A stretch of 27,791 nt of DNA, taken from contig JAJYWT010000158.1 in assembly GCA_021791345.1 (NCBI GenBank), positions 1 through 27,791 on the forward strand, read 5' to 3'. A program made the position numbers and the translations under genes. Below the pieces are notes generated by a model that saw only the letters and a program-made list of their open reading frames with translations, was not told the DNA's origin and did not search any database. This stretch comes from a bacterium. Its GTDB lineage: Bacteria > Chloroflexota > Dormibacteria > UBA8260 > Bog-877. Positions 6,720 through 14,151 of the stretch are shown piece by piece (the stretch's first letter is position 1; the number at the start of each line of letters is the position of its first letter).

Positions 6720-8597
6720 TCAAATCCGCGCCAGCGGCTTCAAGCCGAGCAGGGTGAGGGCATCGGCCAGGGTGGCCCTGGTGGCATCGACCAGGGCGCG
6801 GCGGAACCCCCTGACCGCCGGATCCTCGACCCGATACAGGCGCTCGGTGTGCTCGTACAGATCACTGAAGGCGGTGGCCAGCCGGTAGGTGTAGCCCGCC
6901 AGGGTGGAGGGGCTCAGGGAGTCCGCCGCGTCCGCGACCGCGCGCGGGAAGCTCGCCACCAGCTTGACCAGCTCGCGCTCCTCCCGAGTGAGTTCGGGAG
7001 CCACCTCGGGGACCGGTGCCGGCTCGACCCGCTGGAGGACCCCGCAGGCCCGGGCGTGAGCGTACTGCAGGTAGACCCCGCTGTCCCCGGTGGTCCGCAG
7101 CGCCTCTCCGAAGTCGAAGGTGATGATGGAGTTGAGACCGAAGCGCAGCAGGTAATAGCGCACGGCGCTGGCCGCCAGCTCGGCGGCCGTGGCCTCGTCC
7201 TTGGCCTTGGCCTGCACCTGACGCTGGGCCTCGTCGAGCAGCGAGTCGGCGCCAACCTCGATGCCCTGACGGCCGCTCAGGGCATACATCGCCCTCCCGT
7301 CGCTGATGTCCACCCCCAGAGCGGCGGCGGCGGCCGGGGACAGGGCGACCACCTCGTAGGCCAAATGGTGCAGCTGCTCGGCTTGATCGACGAATCCCAG
7401 CCGCCGCAGCGCCTCCTTGACCACCCGCTGGGGGGCGCTCTGGCGCTGGTCGATGACATTCACCACCGCCCCCGCGCGACCGAACCGCTGCGGGTCCAAG
7501 GACGCCTGGGTGGGATCCGCGCAGGACGTGGCCGGTCCGCCCTCTCTCCAGGGGCGGTAGTTGAAGTCCAGGCCCAGGACTCCGAACTTCCAGAGGTGGT
7601 AGGCGATGTCCTTGGCGGTGTAGGTGGCGATCCCGTCGCTCTTGATCAGGACCTTGGCGTCCACCTGGTCGGATTCGGCATCCTCCCAGCCCTCCTCCAC
7701 CGGCAGGACCCAGCATCCTGCCAGCCGCCCCTGCTCAGCCTTGTGAATCACCCCACGCTCCAGCAGCAGATCGACCGCATGCCGCAGAAAGCCAAGCTCG
7801 ATGATGTCGGACTCCCAGGTCAGGAGGTCGTAGCCGATCCCGGCGCGGGCCATGGTCTTGAGATGGCAGTCGACGATCCGGCTGGTGAGCTCCTTGGCCG
7901 CGGCGGCCACCTCTCCCTCCCGGGACTCGATGGCGTGCAGGGTCTGGCGGCGCAGCTCGACCAGGTCGGGTTCCTGCTCGTAGCGGCGGCACACCTCGAC
8001 GTAGGCGCGGGAGCAGAAGCGGTCGTAGGCCTCGCCAGGATGGGGACTGAGCCCGAGGTGGCGGATGCCCACCAGCACGTCCGCCACCTGGACGCCGGTG
8101 TCATCGATGTAGTTCTGGACCTCCACCTGGTGCCCGCGGGCCCGCAGCACCCGGGCCACGGTGTCGCCGATGCAGGCATTGCGCAGATGCCCGAGGTGGG
8201 CGGCCTTGTTGGGGTTGGTGGCGGTGTGTTCGACCACCACCTTGACCCCGGCTCTCGGGTCCGCGTCGAGCACCCTGGGCTCCCGGAGGGCGTCCTCCAC
8301 CACCTGGGGCGCAAACGTCGAGAAGTCGATCCTGAGGTTGAGATAGCCCCCACCCGTAACCGTGATTTCCCTGACGTGCCCCGGCGGCCGCCGGGAGATC
8401 CGGTCCGCCAGCTCCTCGGCGATCTGGCGGGGAGCCCGGTGCAGTTCGCGGGCGAGCCGGAAAGCCGCTGCGGACGAGTAGTCCCCGGCCTCCGGGACTG
8501 CGGAGGGCTCGACTAGAACCTCCACCGGGCTTGCGATCCCCAGTTCGAGGATCGCCTCCCGGATGGCGCGCGCGAATTCGCTCTGGAGGTCTGGCAT
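6720..8597 (-). CDS. argS: Arginyl-tRNA synthetase
   Basis: The protein (625 residues from ATG 8597; an in-frame GTG at 8603 would add two) attaches arginine to tRNA-Arg. It has the N-terminal tRNA-recognition domain, the class I HIGH motif in the ArgRS form TATNPNKAAHLGHLRN (about residues 125-140), YIDDTGVQVADV, the Rossmann catalytic core with GIATYTAKDIAYHLWKF, and a C-terminal anticodon-binding DALR domain including SGVYLQYAHARA. The KMSKS-like loop reads YALSGRQGIEVGADSLLDEA, lacking the usual Lys-Met. Such relaxed loops are known among arginyl-tRNA synthetases. ATG 8597 is preferred because AGG stands about seven bases upstream. It follows trxA by 38 bases. Confidence 0.95.
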   Translation of the reverse strand: MPDLQSEFARAIREAILELGIASPVEVLVEPSAVPEAGDYSSAAAFRLARELHRAPRQIAEELADRISRRPPGHVREITVTGGGYLNLRIDFSTFAPQVVEDALREPRVLDADPRAGVKVVVEHTATNPNKAAHLGHLRNACIGDTVARVLRARGHQVEVQNYIDDTGVQVADVLVGIRHLGLSPHPGEAYDRFCSRAYVEVCRRYEQEPDLVELRRQTLHAIESREGEVAAAAKELTSRIVDCHLKTMARAGIGYDLLTWESDIIELGFLRHAVDLLLERGVIHKAEQGRLAGCWVLPVEEGWEDAESDQVDAKVLIKSDGIATYTAKDIAYHLWKFGVLGLDFNYRPWREGGPATSCADPTQASLDPQRFGRAGAVVNVIDQRQSAPQRVVKEALRRLGFVDQAEQLHHLAYEVVALSPAAAAALGVDISDGRAMYALSGRQGIEVGADSLLDEAQRQVQAKAKDEATAAELAASAVRYYLLRFGLNSIITFDFGEALRTTGDSGVYLQYAHARACGVLQRVEPAPVPEVAPELTREERELVKLVASFPRAVADAADSLSPSTLAGYTYRLATAFSDLYEHTERLYRVEDPAVRGFRRALVDATRATLADALTLLGLKPLARI

Positions 8598-8635
8598 CGG
8601 CACCTGATCGTAACCGGTCGGGTGCGGGAGCGGTC

Positions 8636-8959
8636 TCAGACCATCGGGTCGAGCTTCGCCTTCAGCGCGGACTTGGGCTGGTATCCCACCAAGCGCTGTA
8701 CGGCCTCTCCCTGCTTGAACAGGATCAACGTCGGGATGCTCATGACCCCGAACTTGCCGGCGATGTTGGGGTTGGCGTCAACATCTAGCTTGGCCACCTT
8801 GACCCGGGCCCCATACTCGGACGCGAGGTCCTTCACGACCGGTTCCAGCATCTTGCACGGGCCACACCACTCGGCCCAAAAGTCGACCAGGACCGGTCCG
8901 TCCGCCTTGATCACCTCGCTGTCGAAGGTCGCGTCGCTCACATGCACTGGCTCAGCCAT
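8636..8959 (-). CDS. trxA: Thioredoxin
   Basis: The 107-residue protein is a canonical thioredoxin: active-site WCGPC at residues 31-35 preceded by VLVDFWAE, the cis-Pro loop SIPTL near residue 74-78, and the terminal helix region [12 protein letters not shown]. It reduces disulfides and could also supply reductant to the sulfur-transfer proteins of the neighbouring sHdr locus, although it belongs to a separate transcript with fmdB and argS. The frame is open for about 300 codons further upstream, but homology begins at ATG 8959, which overlaps the end of fmdB by eight bases. Confidence 0.95.
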   Translation of the reverse strand: MAEPVHVSDATFDSEVIKADGPVLVDFWAEWCGPCKMLEPVVKDLASEYGARVKVAKLDVDANPNIAGKFGVMSIPTLILFKQGEAVQRLVGYQPKSALKAKLDPMV

Positions 8960-9320
8960 TCTTGCCTCCACCAGCGGCGGCGCCACCGGTTGTGGTGGGG
9001 ACGCTCGGCTGGGTTTCCTTACTGCTCTTGGTCGTTGCAGCCTCACTCTGGGCCGTCGGCTTGGCCGCTTCGGATGGCTCCGCCGGCTTGCCTGCGGCCC
9101 CGTTGTTGGAGGCCGAGCTCGCAGGTCCGATCGAGCCGCTCGAAGAAGACCGGGAGTCGGTCTTGTAGAAGCCCTGCCCCTTGAAGACGATCCCCACGGG
9201 GAACACCACCCGGTGCACTGGAGCGGCGCACACGCTGCATGAGGTGAGGGGGGCAGCCGTGATCGGCTGGACGACCTCGAAGTCGTGTCCCGAGTCACAC
9301 CGGTAGGCGTATGTGGGCAC
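8952..9320 (-). CDS. FmdB-family zinc-ribbon protein
   Basis: The 122-residue product begins [18 protein letters not shown] and has [15 protein letters not shown] followed by [12 protein letters not shown], the diagnostic core of the FmdB/regulatory-protein family. Cys8, Cys28 and Cys31, with His12, can form the zinc site; the first knuckle is C-D-S-G-H rather than C-x2-C-G-H, a variant seen in actinobacterial relatives. The C-terminal about 65 residues are a low-complexity Ser/Ala/Thr/Pro/Gly tail. Members are thought to be regulatory or ribosome-associated, without firm function. It is the first gene of the fmdB-trxA-argS-LonN run. Confidence 0.85.
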   Translation of the reverse strand: MPTYAYRCDSGHDFEVVQPITAAPLTSCSVCAAPVHRVVFPVGIVFKGQGFYKTDSRSSSSGSIGPASSASNNGAAGKPAEPSEAAKPTAQSEAATTKSSKETQPSVPTTTGGAAAGGGKNG

Positions 9321-9759
9321 TTCAATCTCAGAGTACCCGAAACCACCCTGCCCCCAAACTGAGCCGCCACCAAAAGGTGTGGCGAACCGCCCGCCCCGCG
9401 GTGGCTGAGATGCCGGATCGGAGATGATGGGAGCCCGCCCAGGTGACGGGGGGACGGGACCTTGGTGGTCGGTCGCCGACCCAGTGCGTCCAGCGATGCT
9501 CGGTGGTGGTCCTTCAACAAGCCCGTCCCACCGGGACGGAGCGGTCTGCTGGGTGAGCGCTGGCCCGTGCGGTAGCGTCGCTTCGCCCAGAACGGCTGGG
9601 GATTGAGGGCCAGTGGCATCGACTGGTCTTCAGGTAGCCCGCTCGGTACGGAGGGCTCAGGTGGCCGCCGCAGGCTAGCCTCGGCCGCCGCCGACCACCT
9701 CACAGCCGCCCCCAGCCCAAACGTGGAGACGGGACCCAAGACCGACGAGGGCCACCTGG
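9321..9759. other. 439-base noncoding gap between lplA and fmdB
   Basis: No coding region was recognised here. A 7-bp perfect hairpin (9523-9529 with 9533-9539, CCGTCCC/GGGACGG) is present but has no T-run. I looked for RNase P RNA, tmRNA, SRP RNA, and cobalamin, TPP and SAM riboswitch consensus elements and did not see them. It must hold the fmdB promoter and probably the end of the lplA transcript. Confidence 0.5.
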
Positions 9760-10848
9760 TCAGGCCAGTTCCTGCGAAGCCGTGGGCTCCAGGGCGGACT
9801 CGACCACCTCCGCGACATCTCCAGGATCCAGCCCGGGGATGGCATCGGCACGCCACCGGCGGTAGAGGCGATCTCGCGGACCCGATTTGGCAACTGGCCC
9901 CAGAAGCGCCTGCTCCAACTCCGGGACGACATCGCCGACCGCGTAGAAGTCGCCGCTGAGCAGGGCCTGGGTGATCTGGCCGTCAGCGATGATCAAGGTC
10001 GCCCGCACCAAGCCACCCGGGGCCTTGCGGACAGCGTGGCCGACCCTCACGTTTCCCGTGATCCGCAAGGCCCGGAGACGGTCCGCCGGAAGGCGCACAT
10101 CATCCAGCCACGCGCGGCTGCGCATGCGCCGGACCCGCCGCGAGTAGGCCTGGCGCTCGTCTCCTCGCAGGGTGCCGGGGATCAAGGCGACCCCCAGGGT
10201 ACGCTCGAACGCGGTCACCAGCGCCCGGCCTACCACCCGTGGCGCCGGCCGTCGGCCCAACTCCCGCTCCAGGCTAGACACGTACGCCGCCATGGTGTTG
10301 GCCACCTTGTCCCGGATCTTCTCGTCAGGGATGAGCAGGACGCTGGCGGCGGCGCCGGCGTCGAAGGCGCTGATGATCGAACCCACGAAGACGAACGCCT
10401 GACCGATCGTGGCCGCCCCCAGGCCTCCAATCTTGCGGCCACCGACCTGGAGATCGTTGACAGGCGCGAAATGAGCGCCCGGGATCCCCAGGGCACGGTA
10501 GCACTCGACCGGCCCGCGCGCGAAGTACTCGAATGCCTGGGCGATGCGCGGCGGCACATCTCGGGGCTGCCAGACCATCTGGAAGAAGAGCTGATCGCGA
10601 TCCAGGTAAACCGCTCCCCCACCCACTTCCCGGCGCAGAATCGGCAGCCCCAGGCGGGCACATGCGGCCGTGTCAACTTCGCGGCCCAGCTCCTGGTGGC
10701 GTCCGATACAGACGTACGGCCGGCGGGGCCGACAGAGGATGATGGTGTTCGGTTGGTCAGGCCGCAGGCTGTCGGCGAGCGCGTGATAAAGAGTCTGGCT
10801 TTGGGTGTATGAGCAAAGCCCCAAATCCAGCAGTCTCACTTCGTCCAT
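9760..10848 (-). CDS. lplA: Lipoate-protein ligase A family enzyme
   Basis: The 362-residue protein has the BPL/LplA catalytic fold: [12 protein letters not shown] at about residues 72-83 (the lipoyl-AMP loop, RRxSGGGxVxxD in the family, with Glu for Ser), followed by [14 protein letters not shown] with catalytic Lys139, and a C-terminal accessory domain ([21 protein letters not shown], then [17 protein letters not shown]). It would activate lipoate with ATP and load it on a lysine of an acceptor. Two GcvH-like acceptors are encoded at 13245-14149, which in sHdr systems are its known type of partner. ATG 10848 has GGGAGGG at good spacing; the open frame extends to 11013 but the extra residues are low complexity. 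It is separated from the sHdr run by a gene on the other strand. Confidence 0.88.
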   Translation of the reverse strand: MDEVRLLDLGLCSYTQSQTLYHALADSLRPDQPNTIILCRPRRPYVCIGRHQELGREVDTAACARLGLPILRREVGGGAVYLDRDQLFFQMVWQPRDVPPRIAQAFEYFARGPVECYRALGIPGAHFAPVNDLQVGGRKIGGLGAATIGQAFVFVGSIISAFDAGAAASVLLIPDEKIRDKVANTMAAYVSSLERELGRRPAPRVVGRALVTAFERTLGVALIPGTLRGDERQAYSRRVRRMRSRAWLDDVRLPADRLRALRITGNVRVGHAVRKAPGGLVRATLIIADGQITQALLSGDFYAVGDVVPELEQALLGPVAKSGPRDRLYRRWRADAIPGLDPGDVAEVVESALEPTASQELA

Positions 10849-10939
10849 GAAGCCCTCCCACCAGGCGTTGCCGCCGCGGAAGTGGTCAGTTCGGGTCGCC
10901 CCCGAGCTCGAGCTGCCGTCACCATTCTGGCCGCCCACG

Positions 10940-12031
10940 GTGGGCTGGAAGGTGGTGGAGTCGCTCACCCTGCGGCCTATCGTTCGAGCCTGGACGGTGG
11001 CTTCGGACCACACTGTGCTGGTGGCCCGCGATGCCGTGAGCTCGGAGCTGGCGGCACTGCCCTCGCCAAGCCGGGAGTATCGGCAGGTCGCGGAGCTGGC
11101 GCTGCCCGCCTACCGCATCGTGGCTGCCGCCGGGGGCTGGCTGTGGCTGCGCTCCTGGCCCGCCCGGATCGCCGATCGGGCCGGGTATCGGCCGTTCGGC
11201 CGGCAGCTGGTGGTGCTCTCTCCGGCGGGCGTGGTGACTCGGGTCCTGACCCTGGACGGCGCTCTGACCCAGATCGTGGTGGCAGGGGAGCTGGTGCTGG
11301 TGGCGACCTCCGGCGGTGCGCTCAGCGCCTTCGACCCCAGTGGCGGCCACCTCTGGAGCCATGCGGTGCCCGGCTGGCCGGCCACTCCCGAGCAGCGTGT
11401 GTGGGCTTCCCCCGGTGGCGGCAGGGTGTGGGTCTCCGAGCGCGGCGGGATCACCGAACTGGACGGGGTGGGCGCCGTGCGGTGGAGCTGGGCGGCTCCG
11501 GCGGCCGGGGACGACACCTCTGAGCCGGGCCGCCGCCAGGCGGCGGAGTTGCTCCGGATCCCGCTCGACTCCAGCCCCACCACGGTCCGGCGCGCCTTCC
11601 GCCGCCGGGCGAAGGAGACCCACCCGGATCACCATCCCGAAGAGCCGGAGGCGGAGCAGCGCTTCCGGGCGGTGGCCAATGCCTATCGGGTGTTGCTCCA
11701 GCGGCAACCGTCGCCAGCGCACCGCCTGGTTGACAGCGGCCGCTTGGAGATCAGCGGAGTCTGGCCCTGTGGACCAGACCAGGCCTGGGTCGCCACCTGT
11801 TCGGGCACCTGGCATCTCCTCGACGGCGGGGGCCGGGAGCGGGAGCAAGGGCGGCTGAGCCGCCACGCACCGGTCAGACTGGCGGTCACGGCAGTCGGCG
11901 ATCTGGTCGCAGCCGGGGGGCCGGGGGAGCTGCGGCTCGCCCACGGAGGCCTGGTACCGATCCCGGTGGACTGGGAATACGAGCTGCGCGCCACCCGGCC
12001 GGGATCGTCGCCCACGGGCGGGAGGGGCTGA
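10940..12031 (+). CDS. J-domain protein with beta-propeller repeats, probably frameshifted at its end
   Basis: From GTG 10940 the product is about 363 residues; starts from ATG 10847 to GTG 10955 are possible, with none having a convincing ribosome site. The N-terminal half has PQQ/WD-like strands (for example LVLVATSGGALSAFDPSGGHL and VWVSERGGITELDGVGAVRW). In the middle is a J domain (AAELLRIPLDSSPTTVRRAF, then the HPD signature in KETHPDHHP and FRAVANAYRVLL), which stimulates Hsp70 ATPase. Propeller-like strands resume after it (AWVATCSGTWHLLDGGG). The reading frame stops at 12029-12031 in the middle of a propeller strand, and the alternative frame carries the expected continuation (see 12031-12201). 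The J domain inserted in a propeller is unusual. It is divergent from lplA. Confidence 0.7.
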   Translation: MGWKVVESLTLRPIVRAWTVASDHTVLVARDAVSSELAALPSPSREYRQVAELALPAYRIVAAAGGWLWLRSWPARIADRAGYRPFGRQLVVLSPAGVVTRVLTLDGALTQIVVAGELVLVATSGGALSAFDPSGGHLWSHAVPGWPATPEQRVWASPGGGRVWVSERGGITELDGVGAVRWSWAAPAAGDDTSEPGRRQAAELLRIPLDSSPTTVRRAFRRRAKETHPDHHPEEPEAEQRFRAVANAYRVLLQRQPSPAHRLVDSGRLEISGVWPCGPDQAWVATCSGTWHLLDGGGREREQGRLSRHAPVRLAVTAVGDLVAAGGPGELRLAHGGLVPIPVDWEYELRATRPGSSPTGGRG

Positions 12032-12201
12032 TGCTCGTAACCGGCGATGGCGCAGTGGCACAGTCGCGGCTGCTGCGACCAGCCCAAGCCGAATGGGTGG
12101 GAGATGATCTCTATCTCCTCTACGCGGAAGGGGATTTCTGGAGGGTCACATTTGGTAACCCTGCTCCTCCAGCAGCTCCTCCATCACGTCGCCGAGGATG
12201 A
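12031..12201 (+). pseudogene. Out-of-frame continuation of the J-domain/propeller protein
   Basis: An ATG at 12031 overlaps the preceding TGA (TGATG). The 56-codon frame encodes MLVTGDGAVAQSRLL, then EWVGDDLYLLYAEGDFWRVTF, which reads as one or two more propeller strands. In the same frame just upstream, bases 12004-12030 read IVAHGREGL, a natural join to the strand before the shift (WEYELRA). A -1 shift near 11990-12006 (region CCCGGCCGGGATCG) would make one protein. It could be a real frameshift mutation, an assembly error, or a translationally coupled small gene. The last about 18 codons overlap the convergent hdrC. Confidence 0.5.
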
Positions 12202-12829
12202 TGTGCAGATTGGGATCGATGCTCTTGATCATGTCCAGCACCCCGGTGAGGTGCCAGATCAAATACAGTTCGGTGAGCGTCTTGGGGGCCACGTCCCAAG
12301 AGGTGCTGGTGGTGTGCAGGGTCTCTGGCGGCAGCGCCTTGCGCCACAGCTGTAGGTTCGCGGAGGTCTCCTTGGTGTCCGGGCCCCAGTCGGGGAAGGC
12401 CTCCGGCTGAATCATGTCGGGGGAGACCTGGGTGCCGGTCCCCATGATCTTGTAGATGATCCGGCCGTAGCCCTCCAGCGCCTCCTTGGCGGTGCGCAAG
12501 CCATGCCTCACCGCCACCTCGCGCAGGATCGTGATCACTCCCCCGGGATTGTTCCCGCGAGGGCAGCGCAAGCAGGAGAAACACTGGGAGCAATCCCAGA
12601 CCTCACCGTTCATCTGCTCCCACACCAGCTCCACGTCCTGGCGGGCCACCGCCTGCGTGATGCGACGAGGACTGAAGTTGTAGAAACGGGCAGACGGGCA
12701 AGCGGCCACGCAGATCCCGCACTCGTAACAACCCTTGAGGTACTCCGGGAAGCGGGGGTCGGCCTCCACCTCGCTGAAGAGGCGCTGCTTTTCCTCGAAG
12801 GTGGCGTCGGGAATCGAGGTGGGTCGCAT
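12146..12829 (-). CDS. hdrC: HdrC-like iron-sulfur subunit of the sHdr complex
   Basis: The 227-residue protein carries two [4Fe-4S] sites in its N-terminal half: C34-x2-C37-x2-C40-x3-C44-P (CYECGICVAACP) and C80-x2-C83-x2-C86-x2-C89-P (CSQCFSCLRCP), then an extended helical C-terminus. HdrC subunits relay electrons between HdrA flavin and the HdrB catalytic subunit. The second motif has one residue fewer than the usual C-x2-C-x2-C-x3-C-P. ATG 12829 overlaps the tusA stop (ATGA) and has GGAGG at good spacing; earlier starts in the open frame run antisense-like through tusA. It is the last gene of the run and is far from its hdrB/hdrA partners (about 9 kb), unlike typical loci. Confidence 0.88.
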   Translation of the reverse strand: MRPTSIPDATFEEKQRLFSEVEADPRFPEYLKGCYECGICVAACPSARFYNFSPRRITQAVARQDVELVWEQMNGEVWDCSQCFSCLRCPRGNNPGGVITILREVAVRHGLRTAKEALEGYGRIIYKIMGTGTQVSPDMIQPEAFPDWGPDTKETSANLQLWRKALPPETLHTTSTSWDVAPKTLTELYLIWHLTGVLDMIKSIDPNLHIILGDVMEELLEEQGYQM

Positions 12830-13068
12830 CAGCTGGTCCTCCGGATCAGAAATCGCAGCACCTTGCCGTCCTGCTCGGTGGCGACCAACTCGTGGCCCAT
12901 CCGCCGCGACCAGGTCTGAATGTCCGGAGTCGCGCCCGGGTCGTCGGCGATCAGCAGCAAGGTCTGCCCCACCTCCACCTCCTTGATCGCCTTGGACACC
13001 TTCACGATCGGCATCGGGCACATCATGTGGAGACAGTCGAGCGTCTTGTCGGCACCTTCAATCGCCAT
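12829..13068 (-). CDS. tusA: TusA-family sulfur carrier protein
   Basis: The 79-residue protein has the TusA signature LDCLHMMCPMPIVKVSKAI: Cys17 in the C-P-x-P motif is the persulfide-carrying residue, with Cys12 just before it. The remainder (VEVGQTLLLIADDPGATPDIQ) is the conserved alpha/beta sandwich. TusA proteins accept sulfane sulfur from rhodaneses or DsrE proteins and hand it on; in sHdr organisms TusA is a required step in sulfur delivery to the complex. ATG 13068 is preceded by AGGAGGAGAACG, a strong ribosome site. The gene overlaps the zinc-ribbon gene upstream by 11 bases and hdrC downstream by 1, consistent with tight co-expression. Confidence 0.93.
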   Translation of the reverse strand: MAIEGADKTLDCLHMMCPMPIVKVSKAIKEVEVGQTLLLIADDPGATPDIQTWSRRMGHELVATEQDGKVLRFLIRRTS

Positions 13069-13279
13069 CGTTCTCCTCCTGCTTGGGGGTGCGGATGGAA
13101 TCCTCCTCAAGGAGGCGTGACCAATCCGCCTGCTGGTTGTCCTTGAACTTGCGCCGCACCCAGGTGGGGGCCAGCCGCCAGCAGGTCGGGCACATCGGCC
13201 GTCCGGCCTCCATCGGCATCATCTGGCAGAGCGGGCACAGCTGCTCAGTCGGCGCAGCGGTAGCATCGGATTCCTTCAC
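13058..13279 (-). CDS. Small zinc-ribbon protein in the sHdr run
   Basis: The 73-residue product has two C-x2-C knuckles, CPLC and CPTC, 12 residues between them, suiting a zinc ribbon or rubredoxin-like metal site; the C-terminal half is charged (KFKDNQQADWSRLLEED). GTG 13279 is the only start that keeps both knuckles. It overlaps lbpB by 35 bases, long for this operon, and tusA by 11. No family was recognised. Its place between lipoyl carriers and tusA suggests a role in assembly or regulation of the sulfur pathway, which is inference only. Confidence 0.7.
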   Translation of the reverse strand: MKESDATAAPTEQLCPLCQMMPMEAGRPMCPTCWRLAPTWVRRKFKDNQQADWSRLLEEDSIRTPKQEENDGD

Positions 13280-13709
13280 GGTCGATGCGCTCCTTGTAAT
13301 AGTCGAAGGCCTGCGGACCTGCCGTCAGCCGGGGCCGGTCGCGAACGAGGTCGCTGGGGCGCAGCCGGGCCAGCCAGCCCTCGCCATAGGGGTCGCGATT
13401 GGCAATCAGGATGTCTCTCTGGAAGCCTGCCTGATTGACCTCCAGGAGCTCCCCCGACAGGGGGGTTGGGAAGGGCCCCACCCACTTCGCGCTCTCGATG
13501 GTCGCCACGCTCTGGCCGGCTTCGAGCAGCCTGCCCGGACGTTTGAAGAGGATGCTCACCAGCTTGCCCGCCCGGGTCTGGGCGGGATCGGTCATGCCCA
13601 TGGTGGCGCTGCCGTCTGCCTCGAAGCGCACCCACACATCGCTCTCGAGGTCGTACTCAAGATCATGGGGGATGGCACAGCCCTGATGGGTACGCGGGGG
13701 AATGTCCAC
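13245..13709 (-). CDS. lbpA: Second lipoate-binding (GcvH-like) protein of the sHdr locus
   Basis: The 154-residue protein has the GcvH/biotinyl-lipoyl hammerhead fold. Start at GTG 13709 gives VDIPPRTHQGCAIPHDLEY; the nearby ATG at 13711 is out of frame. The lipoylation hairpin is GQSVATIESAKWVGPFPTPLSG with the modifiable Lys at about residue 75. Unlike glycine-cleavage GcvH, the hairpin reads ESAKWVGP as in sHdr lipoate-binding proteins, and no gcvT or gcvP is near. It ends with an unusual tail (DREGIRCYRCAD) having C-x2-C. Two bases separate it from the first lipoyl gene, so translation is probably coupled. The tandem paralogue is described in the next entry. Confidence 0.88.
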   Translation of the reverse strand: MDIPPRTHQGCAIPHDLEYDLESDVWVRFEADGSATMGMTDPAQTRAGKLVSILFKRPGRLLEAGQSVATIESAKWVGPFPTPLSGELLEVNQAGFQRDILIANRDPYGEGWLARLRPSDLVRDRPRLTAGPQAFDYYKERIDREGIRCYRCAD

Positions 13710-13711
13710 AT

Positions 13712-14149
13712 TCAGCTGCCGCAGTCGATCCCCTCCGCCTCCAGCAGGCGGCGGTAGGCTTCGACCCCATCGGTCCCGGTCACCAGGTCGCCACTCTCCT
13801 CCTCCCAATTGGAGGGTTGCAGCCGCACTATCCAGTTGCCGTACGGGTCCCGGTTCAGCACGGTGGGATCGTCCTGGGGCGCCTGGTTGACAGCCACGAT
13901 CTCACCGGTGAGCGGGCTCGGGATCGGGCCCACCCATTTTGAGCTCTCGATGGTGCCTGTGCTCTGACCCTTGGTCAGACCCCGGCCGACTTTCTTGGTG
14001 GTGACCACGATGATCTTGCCCGCCAGCTTTTGGGCGACATCGGTGATGCCGATCAGGGCACAGCCGTCGCTTTCGCGCTGGACCCAGACATGCTTTTGGA
14101 TCATGTAATGGAGATCGTCCGGAATGTTGCAGTGGTTGACTGTGGCCAA
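13712..14149 (-). CDS. lbpA: First lipoate-binding (GcvH-like) protein of the sHdr locus
   Basis: The 145-residue protein matches GcvH-like lipoate carriers: HVWVQRESDGCALIGITDVAQ, then GQSTGTIESSKWVGPIPSPLTG with modifiable Lys71, and NRDPYGNWIVRLQPSNWEEE. In sHdr organisms LbpA carries the sulfur intermediate on its lipoyl arm to the Hdr-like complex and cannot be replaced by glycine-cleavage GcvH. The start is a TTG at 14149 with GGAGGG about seven bases upstream and the preceding stop (TAG 14152-14154) immediately before it, so no ATG is available. The C-terminus (DGVEAYRRLLEAEGIDCGS) aligns with the paralogue at 13245-13709 up to its Cys-containing tail, showing a tandem duplication. Confidence 0.92.
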   Translation of the reverse strand: MATVNHCNIPDDLHYMIQKHVWVQRESDGCALIGITDVAQKLAGKIIVVTTKKVGRGLTKGQSTGTIESSKWVGPIPSPLTGEIVAVNQAPQDDPTVLNRDPYGNWIVRLQPSNWEEESGDLVTGTDGVEAYRRLLEAEGIDCGS

Positions 14150-14151
14150 GG

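Noticed and set aside
6630..8516. A 628-codon plus-strand open frame opposite argS
   Set aside because: It mirrors argS in antisense and shows no domain; argS is certain.
9321..9759. Possible RNase P RNA, SRP RNA or cobalamin riboswitch in the gap before fmdB
   Set aside because: None of the conserved core sequences of these RNAs could be found on either strand; only one short hairpin is visible.
13245..14149. Glycine cleavage H proteins
   Set aside because: No gcvT or gcvP is nearby, the lipoyl hairpin has the ESxKWVGP form, and the genes lie between tusA and Hdr genes, which fits LbpA.
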